Shown piece by piece: positions 7,242-8,866 of a stretch of 8,866 nucleotides of DNA (positions are counted from its first letter, which is position 1; each line of letters opens with the position of its first letter). Source of the stretch: Brachybacterium sp. Lineage in GTDB: Bacteria; Actinomycetota; Actinomycetes; Actinomycetales; Dermabacteraceae. The position numbers and the translations under genes are program-made. The stretch is taken from contig DAHVRS010000042.1 of NCBI GenBank assembly GCA_027322375.1, positions 1-8,866 of the forward strand. The letters run 5' to 3'. A model generated the notes under the pieces. That model was given only the letters and a program-made list of their open reading frames with translations. It was not told the DNA's origin and searched no databases.

Positions 7242-7247
7242 AGGGTA
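7242..7247 (-). promoter_or_regulatory. -10 box for leaderless jetC mRNA
   Basis: The minus strand reads TACCCT, then 6 nt (GCAGGG), then the GTG start. This is the same spacing as in front of the repeat-protein gene and places the transcription start at the start codon. GCAGGG could look like a ribosome binding site, but it touches the GTG and so could not work as one. No convincing -35 is present; the PHO-box-like repeat begins about 38 bp upstream of the predicted start, where an activator could replace a -35. Confidence 0.5.
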
Positions 7248-7272
7248 CCGGGAGCGCCCCCGGCGGGTCGCC

Positions 7273-7294
7273 GTTCACCGTGCGTTCACCTTGC
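7273..7294 (+). promoter_or_regulatory. PHO-box-like direct repeat (two 11-nt units)
   Basis: Two adjacent 11-nt units, GTTCACCGTGC and GTTCACCTTGC, differ at one base. They match the known Streptomyces PhoP direct repeat unit, which begins GTTCACC and recurs every 11 nt. The second unit abuts the -10 of the glycosyltransferase gene, so a bound PhoP-type regulator would cover the -35 region, as at activated Pho promoters. The site also lies about 38-59 bp upstream of the divergent jetC start. The repeat is seen directly; PhoP binding is inferred. Confidence 0.6.
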
Positions 7295-7300
7295 TATAGT
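7292..7300 (+). promoter_or_regulatory. Extended -10 of the glycosyltransferase gene
   Basis: TGC TATAGT (TATAGT at 7295-7300) is the best -10 in the window and has the extended TGn motif. A TTCACC at 7274-7279 is 15 bp upstream, short for a normal -35 spacer, which fits a promoter that needs an activator. Transcription would start near 7307, giving a leader of about 106 nt. Confidence 0.6.
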
Positions 7301-7318
7301 CGCGACGCCACAGGCTGC

Positions 7319-7334
7319 CGGCACTCCGGTGCCG
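7319..7334 (+). other. UNCG-tetraloop hairpin in the leader of the glycosyltransferase mRNA
   Basis: CGGCAC and GTGCCG form a perfect 6-bp stem closing a TCCG loop with a C-G pair, i.e. a C(UCCG)G tetraloop in RNA, a class known for high stability. It would lie about 12 nt from the predicted 5' end of the mRNA and could protect that end or affect translation. No terminator T-tract or riboswitch consensus is seen. Confidence 0.45.
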
Positions 7335-7402
7335 CGCGTCCGCGGCCGCCGATCCCGCGCGTCGCCGCGCCGACCGTCGGGAGAGCGCGCCGCCCCGTCG
7401 TC

Positions 7403-7408
7403 AGGAGG
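7403..7408 (+). promoter_or_regulatory. Ribosome binding site of the glycosyltransferase gene
   Basis: A perfect AGGAGG lies 4 nt before the in-frame ATG at 7413. The nearer ATG at 7409 is out of frame, and the in-frame GTG at 7422 is 13 nt away. The spacing to 7413 is short but the only workable one. Confidence 0.7.
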
Positions 7409-7412
7409 ATGG

Positions 7413-8866
7413 ATGCAGGAGGTGCCGCCCCGCGGCCGCGGCCAGGAGGAGCCCTCCGCGGTCCGCCTCGCCGCGACGACACCCTCCGCCCTCCTGCAGG
7501 CCACCGACACCTCCGCGGTGCCCGCCCTGTGGGGGCAGGCCTTCCCCGCCCGGACCTGGCGCCGCGTCCTCGGTGAACGGGGAGTGGTCCTCACCCTCGA
7601 GCGTCCGGGCACGCTGCGCGCGGCCGATTCCGCCCAGGCCCACCATCTCGGTCCCCTCTCCCCCGGCCGGCATCCGCTCACCCCCGCGCAGCTCGCCCAC
7701 GACTGGCTCTGGGTCGAGGGGAAGGACGGGGAGACCGAGGATTTCGGCGAGGTCACCTGGTCGCTCGAGGGACCGCTCGAGCTGCCGCCCGTCGTGGTCG
7801 TGATCCCCACTTACCGGCGCGAGGCCGATGCGGTCGCGCAGTCCCGCCGCTTCCTCGCGATGGACACGGTCACCGCCGTGATCGTGGTGGACCAGGGCGG
7901 CACCCTCGAGACACATCACGGCTTCGCGGCGCTGCAGGCGGAGCATCCCGGGCTGCACCTGGTCTCCCAGGAGAACCTGGGCGGCTCCGGCGGGTATGCG
8001 CGCGGAATGCTCGAGGCGGCGCGGGAGCACCCGTCGGCCGCGGTGCTGTTCTCCGACGACGACGCCGTCCTCTCCGCTGAGTCGCTGCGCCGCATGCTCA
8101 CCTTCCAGGCGCTCGCGCCGCGGCCGACGGTGCTGGGCACGCCGCTGTTCTCCGCGGACAGCCCCTCTCGTCTGCTCGCGCACACGGAGGGCGTGGGCGC
8201 GCGCGCCTTCCAGTGGCGACCCGCGGATCGGGTGCGCGGCGGGATCGACCTGGCGGACACGACCCCAGCGGAGTGGACCTTCCATTCCCAGCGCGAGGCC
8301 GCGGACTACACCGGCTGGTGGGGGACGCTGTTCCCGCCCGGGACCGCCGCGGAGCTGGGGCTGCCCGCGCCGCTGTTCCTGAAGTGGGACGACGCCGAGT
8401 ACGGGTTGCGCGCCCGCGCGAAGGGCTACGACCAGGCGGTCCTGCCCGGCACGGCCGTGCACCATCCGCCGTGGACCGCGTACCGCACCCAGATGACCTG
8501 GACCGCGCGCGTGCTCCACCGCAACCGGCTCGCGGTCGCCGCCGCCTACGGGGCCGGGCGCGGCGTGCTCGCCTCCTCCCTCCTGCACCAGGCCAAGCAC
8601 GTGCTGGCCGGGCATCTGCTCACCGCCGAGCTGTGGGAGGACGGCATCGACGCGGTCCTCGCCGGCCCCGACGCCTGGCTGGGCCGCGACCTCTCCCATG
8701 CCCGCGACGACGGCGCCGCCGTGGCCGCGCGCTGGCACCGCGACCATGACCTCACGGACATCCCCGGAGGCCGCCGCACCGGCCCGCTGCCCTTCCCCCG
8801 TGCCGCGCTCCGCGCTGCGACACGGATGCTGGGCCCAGATCGGCCTGCCTCCGTGGTGCTCGAGGT
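7413..8866 (+). CDS. glfT2: GlfT2-like galactofuranosyltransferase (GT-A fold), 3' end cut
   Basis: The frame runs from the ATG at 7413 off the right edge, giving 484 residues; mycobacterial GlfT2 is about 640. GlfT2 polymerises galactofuranose from UDP-Galf onto a lipid-linked chain at the inner membrane face to make the cell-wall galactan. Residues 1-120 resemble its N-terminal beta domain. The GT-A domain starts at VVVVIPTYRR (127-136), followed by VVDQGG and ENLGGSGGYARGM (nucleotide binding), the metal-binding triad DDD (215-217), GWWG (301-304) at the acceptor site, KWDDAEYG (324-331) with the family's catalytic-base aspartate, and a metal-ligand-like His pair (350-351). A helical C-terminal part with a conserved HRNRLAVAAAY stretch follows. 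Key residues are all present, so the enzyme is probably active. It is divergent from jetC behind a PHO-box-like promoter. A related Galf or other sugar transferase is the alternative. Confidence 0.88.
   Translation, partial: MQEVPPRGRGQEEPSAVRLAATTPSALLQATDTSAVPALWGQAFPARTWRRVLGERGVVLTLERPGTLRAADSAQAHHLGPLSPGRHPLTPAQLAHDWLWVEGKDGETEDFGEVTWSLEGPLELPPVVVVIPTYRREADAVAQSRRFLAMDTVTAVIVVDQGGTLETHHGFAALQAEHPGLHLVSQENLGGSGGYARGMLEAAREHPSAAVLFSDDDAVLSAESLRRMLTFQALAPRPTVLGTPLFSADSPSRLLAHTEGVGARAFQWRPADRVRGGIDLADTTPAEWTFHSQREAADYTGWWGTLFPPGTAAELGLPAPLFLKWDDAEYGLRARAKGYDQAVLPGTAVHHPPWTAYRTQMTWTARVLHRNRLAVAAAYGAGRGVLASSLLHQAKHVLAGHLLTAELWEDGIDAVLAGPDAWLGRDLSHARDDGAAVAARWHRDHDLTDIPGGRRTGPLPFPRAALRAATRMLGPDRPASVVLE

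Noticed and set aside
7401..8747. A 448-aa open frame antisense to the glycosyltransferase gene
   Set aside because: Gly/Arg/Glu-rich with no motif, while the + strand frame carries all GlfT2 motifs.
1..8866. CRISPR arrays, tRNA or rRNA genes, insertion sequences, phage or plasmid genes
   Set aside because: No regularly spaced repeats, no tRNA-like cloverleaf, and no transposase, integrase or replication gene were seen; base composition looks even along the window.

Overview
The window is high-GC, densely coded bacterial DNA typical of an actinobacterium. Codons end mostly in G or C, GTG starts are used, and two genes have a TANNNT box right before a GTG start (leaderless architecture). The mix of an arabinogalactan-type galactofuranosyltransferase, a LytR_C envelope protein and CshA-type repeats suggests Micrococcales, perhaps a Brachybacterium-like genus. 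That genus guess is inference only.

Layout, left to right. (1) On the + strand, the C-terminal part of a GH20 beta-N-acetylhexosaminidase overlaps by one base a membrane-anchored LytR_C-domain protein. (2) After a short GC-rich hairpin between convergent genes come three minus-strand genes. Read in their own direction these are a 1131-aa SMC-like ATPase of the JetC/MksB (Wadjet) type, a 167-aa protein of unknown function, and a 655-aa secreted, membrane-anchored protein with five CshA-type repeats. (3) A 177-bp divergent intergenic region carries a two-unit PHO-box-like direct repeat next to an extended -10. (4) On the + strand a GlfT2-like galactofuranosyltransferase runs off the right edge.

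The main point of interest is the SMC-like gene. Wadjet systems normally encode JetA (kleisin), JetB (KITE), JetC (SMC ATPase) and JetD (nuclease) together. Here JetC has a divergent glycosyltransferase upstream and an unrelated small gene downstream, so it is an orphan at this locus. Its Walker A, signature and Walker B motifs are intact, but the D-loop aspartate position is alanine. It may be a repurposed SMC ATPase, act with partners encoded elsewhere, or be a relic. The other recognisable genes concern the cell envelope: glycan hydrolysis, a surface fibril-like protein and galactan synthesis. The PHO-box-like element suggests that the galactan gene, and possibly jetC, respond to phosphate starvation.
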